Shown here piece after piece: positions 8,176-17,166 of a stretch of DNA of 64,000 nucleotides. The stretch is from UBA2336 sp965227265. Its GTDB lineage: Bacteria; Bacteroidota; Bacteroidia; Cytophagales; Cyclobacteriaceae. The first letter of the stretch is position 1; each line of letters opens with the position of its first letter. The stretch covers positions 2,542,001-2,606,000 of the forward strand of contig OZ245738.1 of assembly GCA_965227265.1 (NCBI GenBank), given 5' to 3'. Under the pieces are notes generated by a model that ran no database searches, was not told where the DNA came from, and was given only the letters and a program-made list of their open reading frames with translations. The translations under genes were made by a program, and so were the position numbers.

Positions 8176-11100
8176 ATGCCTGACAATACTTCTTTTAGCA
8201 AGATTTTCGGTGACCATACCCGAGCGGATTGGACTAAAACTGCCGCAAAAGAAAATGAAGGCAAAAATCCAGATGAAACGCTGAGCTGGAAAGTCGGAAC
8301 ACTTTCAGGCAGGGCTTATTACGACAAAAGCGATAGTTCGAATCAATCCTTTCAGTTAGCACCTTCCGAAAATCCTTATCTGGGTGTCAGAGCATGGCAT
8401 AACCTTCCAATTGTTACCGTAAAAGCAGAAAAAGAGGCTAATAAAACCGCTCTTAATCACTTAAAAAATGGCGCTGACGGAGTACTCTTCGATATGAAGA
8501 GTAACCCGAGTTGTAGTATAGAGGCATTACTAGAAAACATCGAGTGGCCGTATTGCTTTATTGGGCTGATTGCAAATGTGACTAGCGTTGATGCATTGAA
8601 TAAAATCCCGGCACTTATAACAAATAAGGGCTGGGAACCATCCGCTATAGCAGGATTTGTTCTTTGGGAAGATGATATCCAAAATTTAGCAAAGGATTTT
8701 GCAACTCTTTCAAATTTCAAAACCGTAGGAGTGTTTATTCAGGATTCAACGGATGTAATTGATCAGCTAATAAAAGCTCTGTCGAAAGGCTTAGAAATAA
8801 AATCCGAAACCGGTACTACAATTTCTTTACCAATCGGGACCGATTTTTTTATTGAGCAAGCAAAATTAAAAGCAGTGCGTGCGATCTGGTCTGAAAATTC
8901 TCAACAAGAAATTTTCATTCATGCACGATCTACTCCGTGGATTACAGAATCTTTTCAACCACACAGCAACATGCTGAAAAGTACAATGGCTGCCATGGCT
9001 GCAGTTGTCGGAGGTTGTGACGCGCTAACGGTTTATGCCGAACAGGAAACCGATGCGAACATGAACCGCATCGCGCGGAATGTTTCCAATATCTTACGTG
9101 AAGAATCACACTTTGACAAAGTAGCAGACGCAACAGCGGGGTCGTATTATGTTGAAGCACTTACGTTACAGATTATTGAGCAGGTGAAATTGAAGCTTAA
9201 AGTTAGAGGTTCGAAGCTGGAGACTCGAATCTCGAACCTCGAACCTCGAACCTCAATCTGGGCTTCTCCCGAAGAAATTGATATCAAATCTTCTTACACA
9301 AAAGAAGACACTCAGAATTTAACACATCTCGATTTCACTGCAGGCCTTCCACCCTATTTACGAGGACCATACGCAACCATGTATACAATCCGTCCTTGGA
9401 CGGTGCGTCAATACGCAGGCTTTTCAACTGCGCGGGATTCAAACGCTTTTTATAGAAGAAACCTTGCTGCTGGTCAGCGCGGGCTTTCGGTAGCGTTTGA
9501 TTTAGCAACGCATCGCGGGTATGATTCGGATCATGAACGGGTTTCTGGTGACGTAGGTAAGGCTGGTGTTGCAATCGATTCGATACTGGATATGAAAATC
9601 CTGTTCGATCAGATTCCTCTCGATAAAATGTCGGTGTCGATGACGATGAACGGAGCGGTAATTCCAATCCTGGCATTTTATATTGTTGCAGCCGAAGAGC
9701 AAGGTGTAAAGCCGGAACAATTAAACGGAACTATTCAGAACGATATCCTCAAAGAGTTCATGGTGCGTAACACGTACATCTATCCACCTGCACCTTCCAT
9801 GCGCATTGTGTCGGATATTTTTGCGTACACTTCGAAGCACATGCCGAAGTTCAATTCGATCAGCATTAGCGGCTATCACATGCACGAAGCCGGTGCGCCT
9901 GCACATATTGAATTGGCCTATACATTAGCAGATGGATTGGAATACATTCGGTCAGGAATAAAAGCTGGTATTGCCATTGACGATTTTGCACCTCGGCTTT
10001 CATTCTTCTGGGGCATTGGCATGAACTTTTACATGGAAGTTGCCAAGATGCGAGCCGGGAGATTACTCTGGTCAAAAATTGTAAAGCAATTTGATCCAAA
10101 GAATCCCAAGTCGATGGCGTTGCGCACACATTGCCAGACTTCGGGCTGGAGTTTAACGGAACAAGATCCTTATAATAACGTAACGCGTACCTGCATTGAA
10201 GCGCTGGCAGCTGTGCTGGGTGGAACTCAATCGTTACATACTAACTCACTGGATGAAGCAATCGCACTGCCGACTGATTTCTCTGCGCGCATCGCACGTA
10301 ACACTCAACTTTATATCGAAAAAGAAACTGGCGTAACGCGCGTTGTTGATCCGTTGGGCGGATCATACTACATCGAAACCTTAACGGCAGAGCTTGCTGA
10401 AAAAGCCTGGGAGCTGATTGAAGAAGTTGAGAAGCTGGGCGGAATGACTCAAGCTATTGAAAGCGGAATTCCTAAAATGCGCATCGAACAAGCTGCAGCT
10501 GCTAAACAAGCAAGGATTGATTCTGGAAAAGATGTGATCGTAGGTGTTAATAAATATCAAACCACTGATAAGTCTGAACTTGATATTCTCGAAGTTGATA
10601 ATAAAGCTGTTCGTGCTGAGCAACTTGAAAGACTTGCAACGTTAAAAGCTGAACGAAATTCTTCTGAAGTAGAGGCTGCCTTAAACGCAATAACTATAGC
10701 TGCGCAATCCGGAAACGGCAACTTATTAGAGCTTGCGATTGATGCCGCGCGGAAACGCGCCTCGCTTGGAGAAATCTCTACCGCATTGGAACATGCTTTT
10801 GGCCGGTACAAGGCTACGATCAAATCCATTTCCGGTGTATATTCGGGTGCGATGAAAAACCAAAAGCAATTTGAAGATGCACGCAAGCTCTCCGATGAGT
10901 TTGCTAAACTTGATGGTCGCAGACCCCGCATTCTTGTTGCCAAGATGGGTCAGGATGGTCACGACCGTGGAGCAAAAGTAATCGCAACCAGTTTCGCTGA
11001 CCTTGGCTTTGATGTCGACATTGGGCCGTTGTTCCAAACACCCGATGAAGTTGCATTACAAGCAGCCGAAAATGACGTTCACATCGTAGGTGCATCAAGT

Positions 11101-11316
11101 TTGGCCGGTGGACATAAAACTCTTATCCCTGAACTCATTGCTGCCCTCCAAAAAATCAACCGGGAGGATATCATGGTTGTGGCTGGCGGGGTTATCCCTT
11201 CGCAGGATTATGATTTTCTTAACAAATCAGGCGTGTCTTTCATTTTCGGGCCAGGAACCGTTATTGCAGATGCAGCGCAGGAAATTCTTAAAAAATTAAT
11301 CCGGAATTACGCGTAG
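8176..11316 (+). CDS. mutB: Fused methylmalonyl-CoA mutase (small-subunit-like part + large subunit)
   Basis: The enzyme interconverts (R)-methylmalonyl-CoA and succinyl-CoA with adenosylcobalamin. Residues ~1-340 match the MutA small subunit barrel (STPWI..., GGCDALTVYAEQ, YYVEALT) but lack the degenerate B12 domain that usually ends MutA. Residues ~361-1046 are a complete large subunit: RGPYATMYTIRPWTVRQYAG, FDLATHRGYDSDH, RTHCQTSGWSLTEQDPYNN, then a C-terminal B12 domain with DxHxxG (GQDGHDRG, cobalt-ligand His929). MutA and MutB are normally separate genes; here one 1046-residue chain holds both. The ~18-residue linker is encoded by a heptad repeat element, and the usual N-terminal arm of MutB is missing. 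I chose ATG 8176 over 8152 because of the -7 box and because MPDNTSFSKIF fits MutA starts. Confidence 0.93.
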   Translation: MPDNTSFSKIFGDHTRADWTKTAAKENEGKNPDETLSWKVGTLSGRAYYDKSDSSNQSFQLAPSENPYLGVRAWHNLPIVTVKAEKEANKTALNHLKNGADGVLFDMKSNPSCSIEALLENIEWPYCFIGLIANVTSVDALNKIPALITNKGWEPSAIAGFVLWEDDIQNLAKDFATLSNFKTVGVFIQDSTDVIDQLIKALSKGLEIKSETGTTISLPIGTDFFIEQAKLKAVRAIWSENSQQEIFIHARSTPWITESFQPHSNMLKSTMAAMAAVVGGCDALTVYAEQETDANMNRIARNVSNILREESHFDKVADATAGSYYVEALTLQIIEQVKLKLKVRGSKLETRISNLEPRTSIWASPEEIDIKSSYTKEDTQNLTHLDFTAGLPPYLRGPYATMYTIRPWTVRQYAGFSTARDSNAFYRRNLAAGQRGLSVAFDLATHRGYDSDHERVSGDVGKAGVAIDSILDMKILFDQIPLDKMSVSMTMNGAVIPILAFYIVAAEEQGVKPEQLNGTIQNDILKEFMVRNTYIYPPAPSMRIVSDIFAYTSKHMPKFNSISISGYHMHEAGAPAHIELAYTLADGLEYIRSGIKAGIAIDDFAPRLSFFWGIGMNFYMEVAKMRAGRLLWSKIVKQFDPKNPKSMALRTHCQTSGWSLTEQDPYNNVTRTCIEALAAVLGGTQSLHTNSLDEAIALPTDFSARIARNTQLYIEKETGVTRVVDPLGGSYYIETLTAELAEKAWELIEEVEKLGGMTQAIESGIPKMRIEQAAAAKQARIDSGKDVIVGVNKYQTTDKSELDILEVDNKAVRAEQLERLATLKAERNSSEVEAALNAITIAAQSGNGNLLELAIDAARKRASLGEISTALEHAFGRYKATIKSISGVYSGAMKNQKQFEDARKLSDEFAKLDGRRPRILVAKMGQDGHDRGAKVIATSFADLGFDVDIGPLFQTPDEVALQAAENDVHIVGASSLAGGHKTLIPELIAALQKINREDIMVVAGGVIPSQDYDFLNKSGVSFIFGPGTVIADAAQEILKKLIRNYA
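9202..9257 (+). repeat. Heptad-periodic palindromic element inside the mutase gene
   Basis: There are eight 7-bp units in one phase: GTTAGAG, GTTCGAA, GCTGGAG, ACTCGAA, TCTCGAA, CCTCGAA twice, and CCTCAAT. GAGGTTCGA near the left is the exact inverse of TCGAACCTC on the right. It is translated as the linker between the two mutase halves (~residues 343-360). Confidence 0.8.
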
Positions 11317-11366
11317 AAGGGGTTTTACCTCTGCTCCTGCTTGGGTATAAATCGCCCGTAAATCCT

Positions 11367-11374
11367 TATCTTTC
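11367..11374 (+). promoter_or_regulatory. -7-like box before the TPR-CHAT gene
   Basis: TATCTTTC differs from TAnnTTTG only at the last base. A TTG lies at 11341, 26 bases upstream, which fits a -33/-7 arrangement. The start codon is 21 nt downstream. Confidence 0.4.
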
Positions 11375-11395
11375 AAGTCGAATTTTTAATCCCAC

Positions 11396-14300
11396 ATGGC
11401 CATGATGAAAGTTACCCGTTTGATATGTGTGCTGGCGCTTGCAATGTTTATTGGAGCTTGCGGATCTCTTGATAAAAAGCTTACAAAAGTTGATGACTCC
11501 TATAGCTCCGGAGATTATTCTAAGGCCTCGAAAGGACTTGCCAAATACAAGAAGAAAGTCACTTCTAAATTCGGGCAAAGCAATAAATACATGCCTGGGT
11601 TTTATATCCGCGAAGCTAGGATTAACCTGAACTCTGGCTTACTCGCGGGTTTTGAAACAAGCATTACCAATGCTGTAAGTGCAAGTACTTCTGTTTACGG
11701 AGAAACCAATCCAAGTCACGCACAAACACTGGCGGATGTTGCTGAAACCTATAATCAATATGGTAATTACAGGTTAGCACGCGATTACGCTGAAAAGGCA
11801 CTCGCGATTATAACCACGGCAACTCCTGAAGAGCCTGTACTAAAAGCCCGTATTAATCTTGAGCTTGCAGAAGCGATGATCGGCCAGGGATTTTACAATC
11901 AGGCGCTTGAGATCTTAGCGGCTAATGATAAATTCTTAGCAGGTCGTGCAGTCGATAAAGAAACGTATGTTGAAGAAGGAAAAATAAAAAACCGCTTCAT
12001 TGCTTCCAATGAACTCGATCAACGCTTCGGAAGCTATGCTCGGCTGTTAACGTTAACGGCCCTCGCACATGGTAAGCAGGGAGATATTAACGTAGCGGAT
12101 ACAGAATTTCTGGCTGCCCATACGTGGGTCACAAAAAACAGACGATTTTTTAAAGATACCAACCTCGCATTGGTCTATAACGCTTATCTACACTTGACTA
12201 TGTGGGTTGAACATAATGAAGGAAATGTTCAGGGCGACTTTAAGGAAAAGCAACTTGATTACAGCTGGCAGTTAAGTGAGCTTAAGAGCCACGCATCGCC
12301 ATCGGTTCCCCTGGCTCATGATATCTATCTTGCTTATCTGGATAAGCTTAATCGTGAAGAAAGTAATAACCGGTATGCGAACCTGAAATCAGAGTATGAT
12401 CGCATGCTTGGTAAGTACTTTACCAAATCAAGCTCCATGAATATTAATCTGAAGGCTGTTGAGTTTAACAGTAAGCTCAGAGATGAAAAAACAAAAAGCC
12501 TGGAGGCAGATGCGTTAACTATTTTGAATTCAAAAAATCTTCCCAGGAATTATAAGACTACTGTACGCACACTTGAATTTTTAGCTGAAATGGCAACTCA
12601 GGTAAGAAGATACTCAAATGTTGAGCATTACCTCAATCAGATTATCGAGATAAAAAAAGAGCTATACGGTGAAACCTCCACAGAATATCACCTGGGACGC
12701 CTGAAGCTTGCTGTATTTTATGTTGACTATACCAATAAGCTTGAAGAAGCCAAAAAAATCTTCGAAGAAAGTTATGTAAACATGGTTGCAAAAGAGATCA
12801 AGCTACAGCACAAAGACAGGCTTCCGATCTTATATAGCCTTGCCAAACTATACGACCTCACCGACAACTATGCACTGGCTTCTGCCACGCTTAAAGAAGC
12901 AGGTGATGCCGCGCGCGAACGGTTTACAAAGGATCATCCCGATTTCGCGGTTGCACTTACTCAAATTGCGCAGCTTGAAATCAAGTTAGGACTTTATGAT
13001 AACGCTCAGAAAAACATTGATGATGCACTAAAAGTGCTTGAAGATAAAAAGAAAGAAGATCAGCACGTGTCCAAATACATTCATGCAATTGAAACTCAGG
13101 CTAAACTGTATGGTATTAAAGGGATGTTTGATGAAGCAGAATCAAACCTGAAAGAATCCAACAAACGAATCCGTAAAGCAGATGTTATCATTGAAGATGA
13201 ACTATCATCCATGGCCGAACTTGCAACGCTTCTCATTCAGTTAGGCAGATATTCAGATACGGATCGCTTGTTAACCGAATTAATCTCCGAGAATGAAAAA
13301 CTATTTGGACCAACTTCTATCCGGTTGATCGAACCCTTAGTGAACCGTGGAAAAATTCAACTGGCAAAGGGCGATTACACAGAAGCTGAAAAGACTGCAC
13401 AACGCGCCAATCAAATAGCCGTTAAAACGTATACCGACAATTCAACCAAAACCGCATTAACGCAACGCCTGCTCAGCGATTTTTACTACACGCTCGGGGA
13501 TTACGACAAGGCTGAGGATAATATTAAAAAAGCGCTTACCAGCCAGGAGAAACAGTTTGGCCGTAAGCACGTAGAGGTCGCCAAATCATTATCCCAGCTT
13601 GCGTTGATCAAATTCTATAAAGGTGATAACCGGAAGGATGTTGAGAAAATGATGATTGAAGCCCGCGATATCGTGGGTGAAAAATTAAGCAAAGACAATC
13701 CGCTCTATGCTGACATTCTGAAAAATCTTGCCGTAGTATACATCTCTGAAAAGAAGTATGACCTGGCGTTCAACTCACTCACCATTGCAGAAGCCATCTG
13801 GCGTGCTAAAACCGGAAGCAAGAACAACATCAATGCTGCCAGTATTTATACACTCACCGGTGATGTTTACTATCAGCAAAAAAATTACAAGAAAGCAGAT
13901 GAGTTCTACTCAAAATCGAAAAAGCTTTACAAAGATTATTTCAGCGTAGCACATCCGGAATATGTAAAGGTTCTTTCCAAGCTGAGCAAGGTTTACTACA
14001 TGCAGAAAGACTATAAGGGAGCTAAGGCCAATATCGAAGAGTCGCTTAATAACTACGAGATATTTATTAAGAACTACTTCCCTGCGTTGAGTGAGCGTGA
14101 GAAAGCAAAATACTGGAACACGATCAAAGGAGATTTCGAGTTCTATAATACCCTGGCACTTGGTCAGCTGGAGGATTTCCGGGATCTGGCCGGTAAAGTT
14201 TACAACTATCAATTGCTTACAAAAGCTTTGTTGTTGAGTTCTTCTATTAAGATCCGTGAACGGATTCTTAACAGTAAAGACGAAAACCTCAAATCGCAGT

Positions 14301-15625
14301 ATAACGAGTGGGTTACGAAGAAGGAATTGATGACACTTGCCCTTTCCATGAGCCCAGAACAATTAATAGAAAATGAAATCGATCCAGTCTCACTGTCGCA
14401 AGAAGTTGAAAGACTGGAAAAGGACCTAAGTCAAAAATCAGAACTATTCGGACAGAGCTTTGAGAACAAACGCATTACCTATGACGATGTAATCAAGACG
14501 TTGAAACCGAATGAAGTGGCGATTGAAATGGTTCGCTACAGGTATTTCAACCATAGCTTTACAGACTCTGTTATCTATGCTGCTTTATATGTGAAGAACG
14601 AATTCAAGCGTCCGAAGGCAATTGTTTTAAAGGACGGTCATAAACTTGAGACCCGTAATTTTAAATACTACCGCAATGCTATCCAGGGTAAAATTCATGA
14701 CGATATTTCATACGATGCATTCTGGGCACCAATCCAAAAAGAAATCGGACAAGCTTCAACGATTTATCTTTCTCCTGATGGTGTTTACAACCAGATCAAC
14801 CTGGAAGCAATTCCAACTCCTGACGGTAAGTATATTCTGGACAACGCAAACATTGTACTCGTCAGCAACACGAAAGATATCTATCTGAGGAAAATCAAAA
14901 CACGCAATGCGGCTGAAAATACAGCTTCGATATTTGGTAATCCCGAATTCTACCTAACAGCTTCACGCGATCCGTTAGTGAGTTCACTGCCAGGAACCGA
15001 GAAGGAAATTAATCAACTCCAATTCCTGCTCAAGCAAAAAGGATGGGACTCTAAAGAATACGTAGAGAAAACTGCAACCGAGGAAACGATTAAAGAATTA
15101 AATAGCCCTAAAATTTTCCACGTAGCAACGCATGGTTTCTATAAGCCTACACGAGAAGTGTCATTGGAAAGCGAAATGGAAAGTAACGAAGCACAGCTTA
15201 CTCAAAATCCACTTATGCGAACTGGCCTTTTACTTAAAGGTGCTGGTGATCTGTTGGATAAAACAGATTACAACTACAACATGGAGAACGGTATTCTCAC
15301 AGCCTATGAAGCAATGAACTTGAGCCTTGACCGTACCGACCTGGTTGTACTCAGTGCCTGCGAAACTGGATTGGGTCAGTTAGAACAAGGAGAAGGTGTT
15401 TACGGTTTGCAACGTGCCTTCCTGGTTGCGGGTGCAAAAGTTCTTATCATGAGTATGTTTAAGGTAGACGATGAAGCTACTCAAAAGTTAATGCTGAAGT
15501 TTTATCAGAAATGGCTGAATTCCGGCAACTTGCGTCAAAGCTTTATCGATGCTAAAAAAGAATTGCGTACCGAATATGAGGAGCCAATCTACTGGGGCGC
15601 TTTCATGATGATCGGTTTGGATTAA
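11396..15625 (+). CDS. Lipoprotein with long TPR array and C-terminal CHAT peptidase domain
   Basis: The 1409-residue protein begins with a lipoprotein signal (lipobox FIGAC, Cys22), then ~1000 residues of TPR repeats of the TPR_10/TPR_12 type (for example YDKAEDNIKKALTSQEKQFG). A CHAT (caspase-like, clan CD) domain fills the last ~350 residues. Both catalytic residues are present: His1246 in HVATHGFY and Cys1322 in VLSACETGLG, followed by EGVYGLQRAFLVAGA. CHAT domains cut after basic or other specific residues and often act in regulated proteolysis; here the lipid anchor puts it in the periplasm or on the outer membrane. ATGs at 11402 and 11405 are alternative starts. No CRISPR or gasdermin gene is nearby, so substrate and trigger are unknown. 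Confidence 0.92.
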   Translation: MAMMKVTRLICVLALAMFIGACGSLDKKLTKVDDSYSSGDYSKASKGLAKYKKKVTSKFGQSNKYMPGFYIREARINLNSGLLAGFETSITNAVSASTSVYGETNPSHAQTLADVAETYNQYGNYRLARDYAEKALAIITTATPEEPVLKARINLELAEAMIGQGFYNQALEILAANDKFLAGRAVDKETYVEEGKIKNRFIASNELDQRFGSYARLLTLTALAHGKQGDINVADTEFLAAHTWVTKNRRFFKDTNLALVYNAYLHLTMWVEHNEGNVQGDFKEKQLDYSWQLSELKSHASPSVPLAHDIYLAYLDKLNREESNNRYANLKSEYDRMLGKYFTKSSSMNINLKAVEFNSKLRDEKTKSLEADALTILNSKNLPRNYKTTVRTLEFLAEMATQVRRYSNVEHYLNQIIEIKKELYGETSTEYHLGRLKLAVFYVDYTNKLEEAKKIFEESYVNMVAKEIKLQHKDRLPILYSLAKLYDLTDNYALASATLKEAGDAARERFTKDHPDFAVALTQIAQLEIKLGLYDNAQKNIDDALKVLEDKKKEDQHVSKYIHAIETQAKLYGIKGMFDEAESNLKESNKRIRKADVIIEDELSSMAELATLLIQLGRYSDTDRLLTELISENEKLFGPTSIRLIEPLVNRGKIQLAKGDYTEAEKTAQRANQIAVKTYTDNSTKTALTQRLLSDFYYTLGDYDKAEDNIKKALTSQEKQFGRKHVEVAKSLSQLALIKFYKGDNRKDVEKMMIEARDIVGEKLSKDNPLYADILKNLAVVYISEKKYDLAFNSLTIAEAIWRAKTGSKNNINAASIYTLTGDVYYQQKNYKKADEFYSKSKKLYKDYFSVAHPEYVKVLSKLSKVYYMQKDYKGAKANIEESLNNYEIFIKNYFPALSEREKAKYWNTIKGDFEFYNTLALGQLEDFRDLAGKVYNYQLLTKALLLSSSIKIRERILNSKDENLKSQYNEWVTKKELMTLALSMSPEQLIENEIDPVSLSQEVERLEKDLSQKSELFGQSFENKRITYDDVIKTLKPNEVAIEMVRYRYFNHSFTDSVIYAALYVKNEFKRPKAIVLKDGHKLETRNFKYYRNAIQGKIHDDISYDAFWAPIQKEIGQASTIYLSPDGVYNQINLEAIPTPDGKYILDNANIVLVSNTKDIYLRKIKTRNAAENTASIFGNPEFYLTASRDPLVSSLPGTEKEINQLQFLLKQKGWDSKEYVEKTATEETIKELNSPKIFHVATHGFYKPTREVSLESEMESNEAQLTQNPLMRTGLLLKGAGDLLDKTDYNYNMENGILTAYEAMNLSLDRTDLVVLSACETGLGQLEQGEGVYGLQRAFLVAGAKVLIMSMFKVDDEATQKLMLKFYQKWLNSGNLRQSFIDAKKELRTEYEEPIYWGAFMMIGLD

Positions 15626-15648
15626 GCTGAATAATAAAATAATTTGCA

Positions 15649-15684
15649 AGGCGCGTAAATCTCTACGCGTCTTTTTCTTTTTAT
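15649..15684 (+). terminator. Terminator after the TPR-CHAT gene
   Basis: AAGGCGCGTA pairs with TACGCGTCTT (one G-T wobble) around an AATCTC loop and is followed by a T-rich tract ending just before the aldolase ATG at 15688. Confidence 0.75.
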
Positions 15685-15687
15685 ACA

Positions 15688-16710
15688 ATGAAAGCTTTTG
15701 CCAGTGATAATTACTCAGGAGTTCATCCTGAAATTATGGAAGCCCTGACGCGGGCAAATACTGAACACATGGGATCTTACGGAAGCGATGAGATCACTGC
15801 ACGTACCCAAAAGCTTTTTGAAAAAATTTTTGGCTCCGGCACAGAAGTGCTGTTCGTCTATAACGGAACGGGTGCCAATGTGGTGGGCTTAAGCACGCTT
15901 ACGAAATCTTTTAATGCCATTATTTGCTCTGACCTGGCACATATTAATGTAGATGAGTCTACTGCGCCTGAAAAATTCCTGGGTTGCAAACTGATTGACG
16001 TTCCAACAGTAAATGGTAAAATAACTCCTGAACAGATTGAACAAAAAATCATTCGTGTGGGCGATCAGCATCATCCGCAGGCAAAAGTTATTTCTATATC
16101 CCAGACCACTGAATATGCGACTGTTTATTCGATTGAAGAGATAAAGGCGTTATCCACTGTGGCGAAAAAACATAATCTGTATTTTCACATGGATGGCTCT
16201 CGTATCAGTAATGCCGCTGTTAGTTTAAACAAAGATTTTAAATCTTTTACCCGAGATGCGGGTGTTGACGTACTTTCCTTTGGCGGAACCAAGAATGGAA
16301 TGATGTTCGGAGAAGCTGTTGTGATCTTCAATCCAGAACTCGCGAAAGATGCGCACTATTTACGCAAGCAGGGAATGCAACTGCATTCTAAAATGCGATT
16401 CATTAGTGCGCAGTTTGAAGCCTTGCTGTCAAATGATCTGTGGAAACAGAATGCTGCACATGCTAATGCCATGGCAAAAAGACTTGAACAAGAATTACGC
16501 GGTCTCCCTCAGGTTAAGATTACACAAGCTGTTGACGCGAACGGTGTTTTTACAATCCTTCCAAAAGAAATAACGGAAGAACTTCAGCATGAAATTTTCT
16601 TTTACGTCTGGAATGAGCAAACCAATGAGGTTCGTTTAATGTGTTCGTTTGATACGAAAGAGGAAGAGATTGATCGCTTTATAAAAAAGATCAAAGAATT
16701 GATCCGTTAG
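15688..16710 (+). CDS. ltaE: Low-specificity L-threonine aldolase
   Basis: The 340-residue PLP enzyme splits L-threonine or L-allo-threonine into glycine and acetaldehyde. The fold-type I signatures are complete: SDNYSGVHPEIMEAL at the N terminus, HMGSYGSDE, the HMDGSRISNA Asp-bearing strand, and the Schiff-base Lys202 in SFGGTKNGMMFGEA. The C-terminal small domain ends with VRLMCSFDTKEEEIDRF. Length is normal. It is likely transcribed alone because a terminator lies just upstream. Its TAG stop shares the 4-base TTAG with the TAA stop of the convergent sorting-domain gene. Confidence 0.95.
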   Translation: MKAFASDNYSGVHPEIMEALTRANTEHMGSYGSDEITARTQKLFEKIFGSGTEVLFVYNGTGANVVGLSTLTKSFNAIICSDLAHINVDESTAPEKFLGCKLIDVPTVNGKITPEQIEQKIIRVGDQHHPQAKVISISQTTEYATVYSIEEIKALSTVAKKHNLYFHMDGSRISNAAVSLNKDFKSFTRDAGVDVLSFGGTKNGMMFGEAVVIFNPELAKDAHYLRKQGMQLHSKMRFISAQFEALLSNDLWKQNAAHANAMAKRLEQELRGLPQVKITQAVDANGVFTILPKEITEELQHEIFFYVWNEQTNEVRLMCSFDTKEEEIDRFIKKIKELIR

Positions 16711-17069
16711 CGTTTCAGGAATTTGTAAGTAGCCTTAAAATGAAGCTGTTCATCCCGAACAGCAATCAGGTAATAACCGGTTGCAAGATCTTTTACCTTA
16801 ACACGCACTTCGTGATCGTTTACCGTTTCCTTTTCAAGCTGAATTTCGCTACCCAAAATGGTATACACTGTAATTTTGGTAGTGGATGCCTCTAACGTGC
16901 TAAGCTTAATATTGATGTATTCGGTAGCCGGGTTAGGGAATACAGTAATCGACTTTGAAAGATCTGTTCGCTCAGGGGCATACGCCATTATTTCCTGATT
17001 TTGCCCAAAAGCAGTTCCGCTTAAAAATAAAAGCAGGAGAAAAGACAATATCAGGCTCGGCTTACGCAT
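16707..17069 (-). CDS. Minimal secreted protein made of a T9SS C-terminal sorting domain
   Basis: The 120-residue protein consists of a signal peptide (LSFLLLLFLSGTAFGQ), a ~20-residue spacer and one type A secretion-system C-terminal sorting domain (Por_Secre_tail type). The domain shows SITVFPNPATEYINIKL, ITVYTILGSEI, a middle VKVKDLATGYYLIAV strand, and a terminal FLKR basic end. These domains normally sit at the end of large cargo proteins exported by the type IX system and cleaved by PorU. Here there is no cargo domain, so it may be a small surface protein, a remnant of a larger gene, or a T9SS regulator. It does at least imply that the organism has T9SS. Confidence 0.85.
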   Translation of the reverse strand: MRKPSLILSFLLLLFLSGTAFGQNQEIMAYAPERTDLSKSITVFPNPATEYINIKLSTLEASTTKITVYTILGSEIQLEKETVNDHEVRVKVKDLATGYYLIAVRDEQLHFKATYKFLKR

Positions 17070-17166
17070 TATAGCTGTTTACGCAAAATCCAGTCCAAAG
17101 TTCTGGTTTTTAGTGTTTAGATGCCTTAAACCCCAAAAAGGTTTAAATCGATTGCAAATTTAATCT

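Noticed and set aside
13910..14362. 150-codon open frame antisense to the TPR-CHAT gene
   Set aside because: It lies fully within a well-supported gene and its residues follow from the complementary codons.
11396..15625. TPR-CHAT protein as a Craspase-type CRISPR effector
   Set aside because: It carries a lipoprotein signal and there is no CRISPR array, Cas7-11-like gene or substrate-like gene in the window.
17126..17146. TTAAACC/GGTTTAA inverted repeat between nnr and the T9SS gene
   Set aside because: Only 7 bp per arm with no T-tract; too weak to call a terminator.
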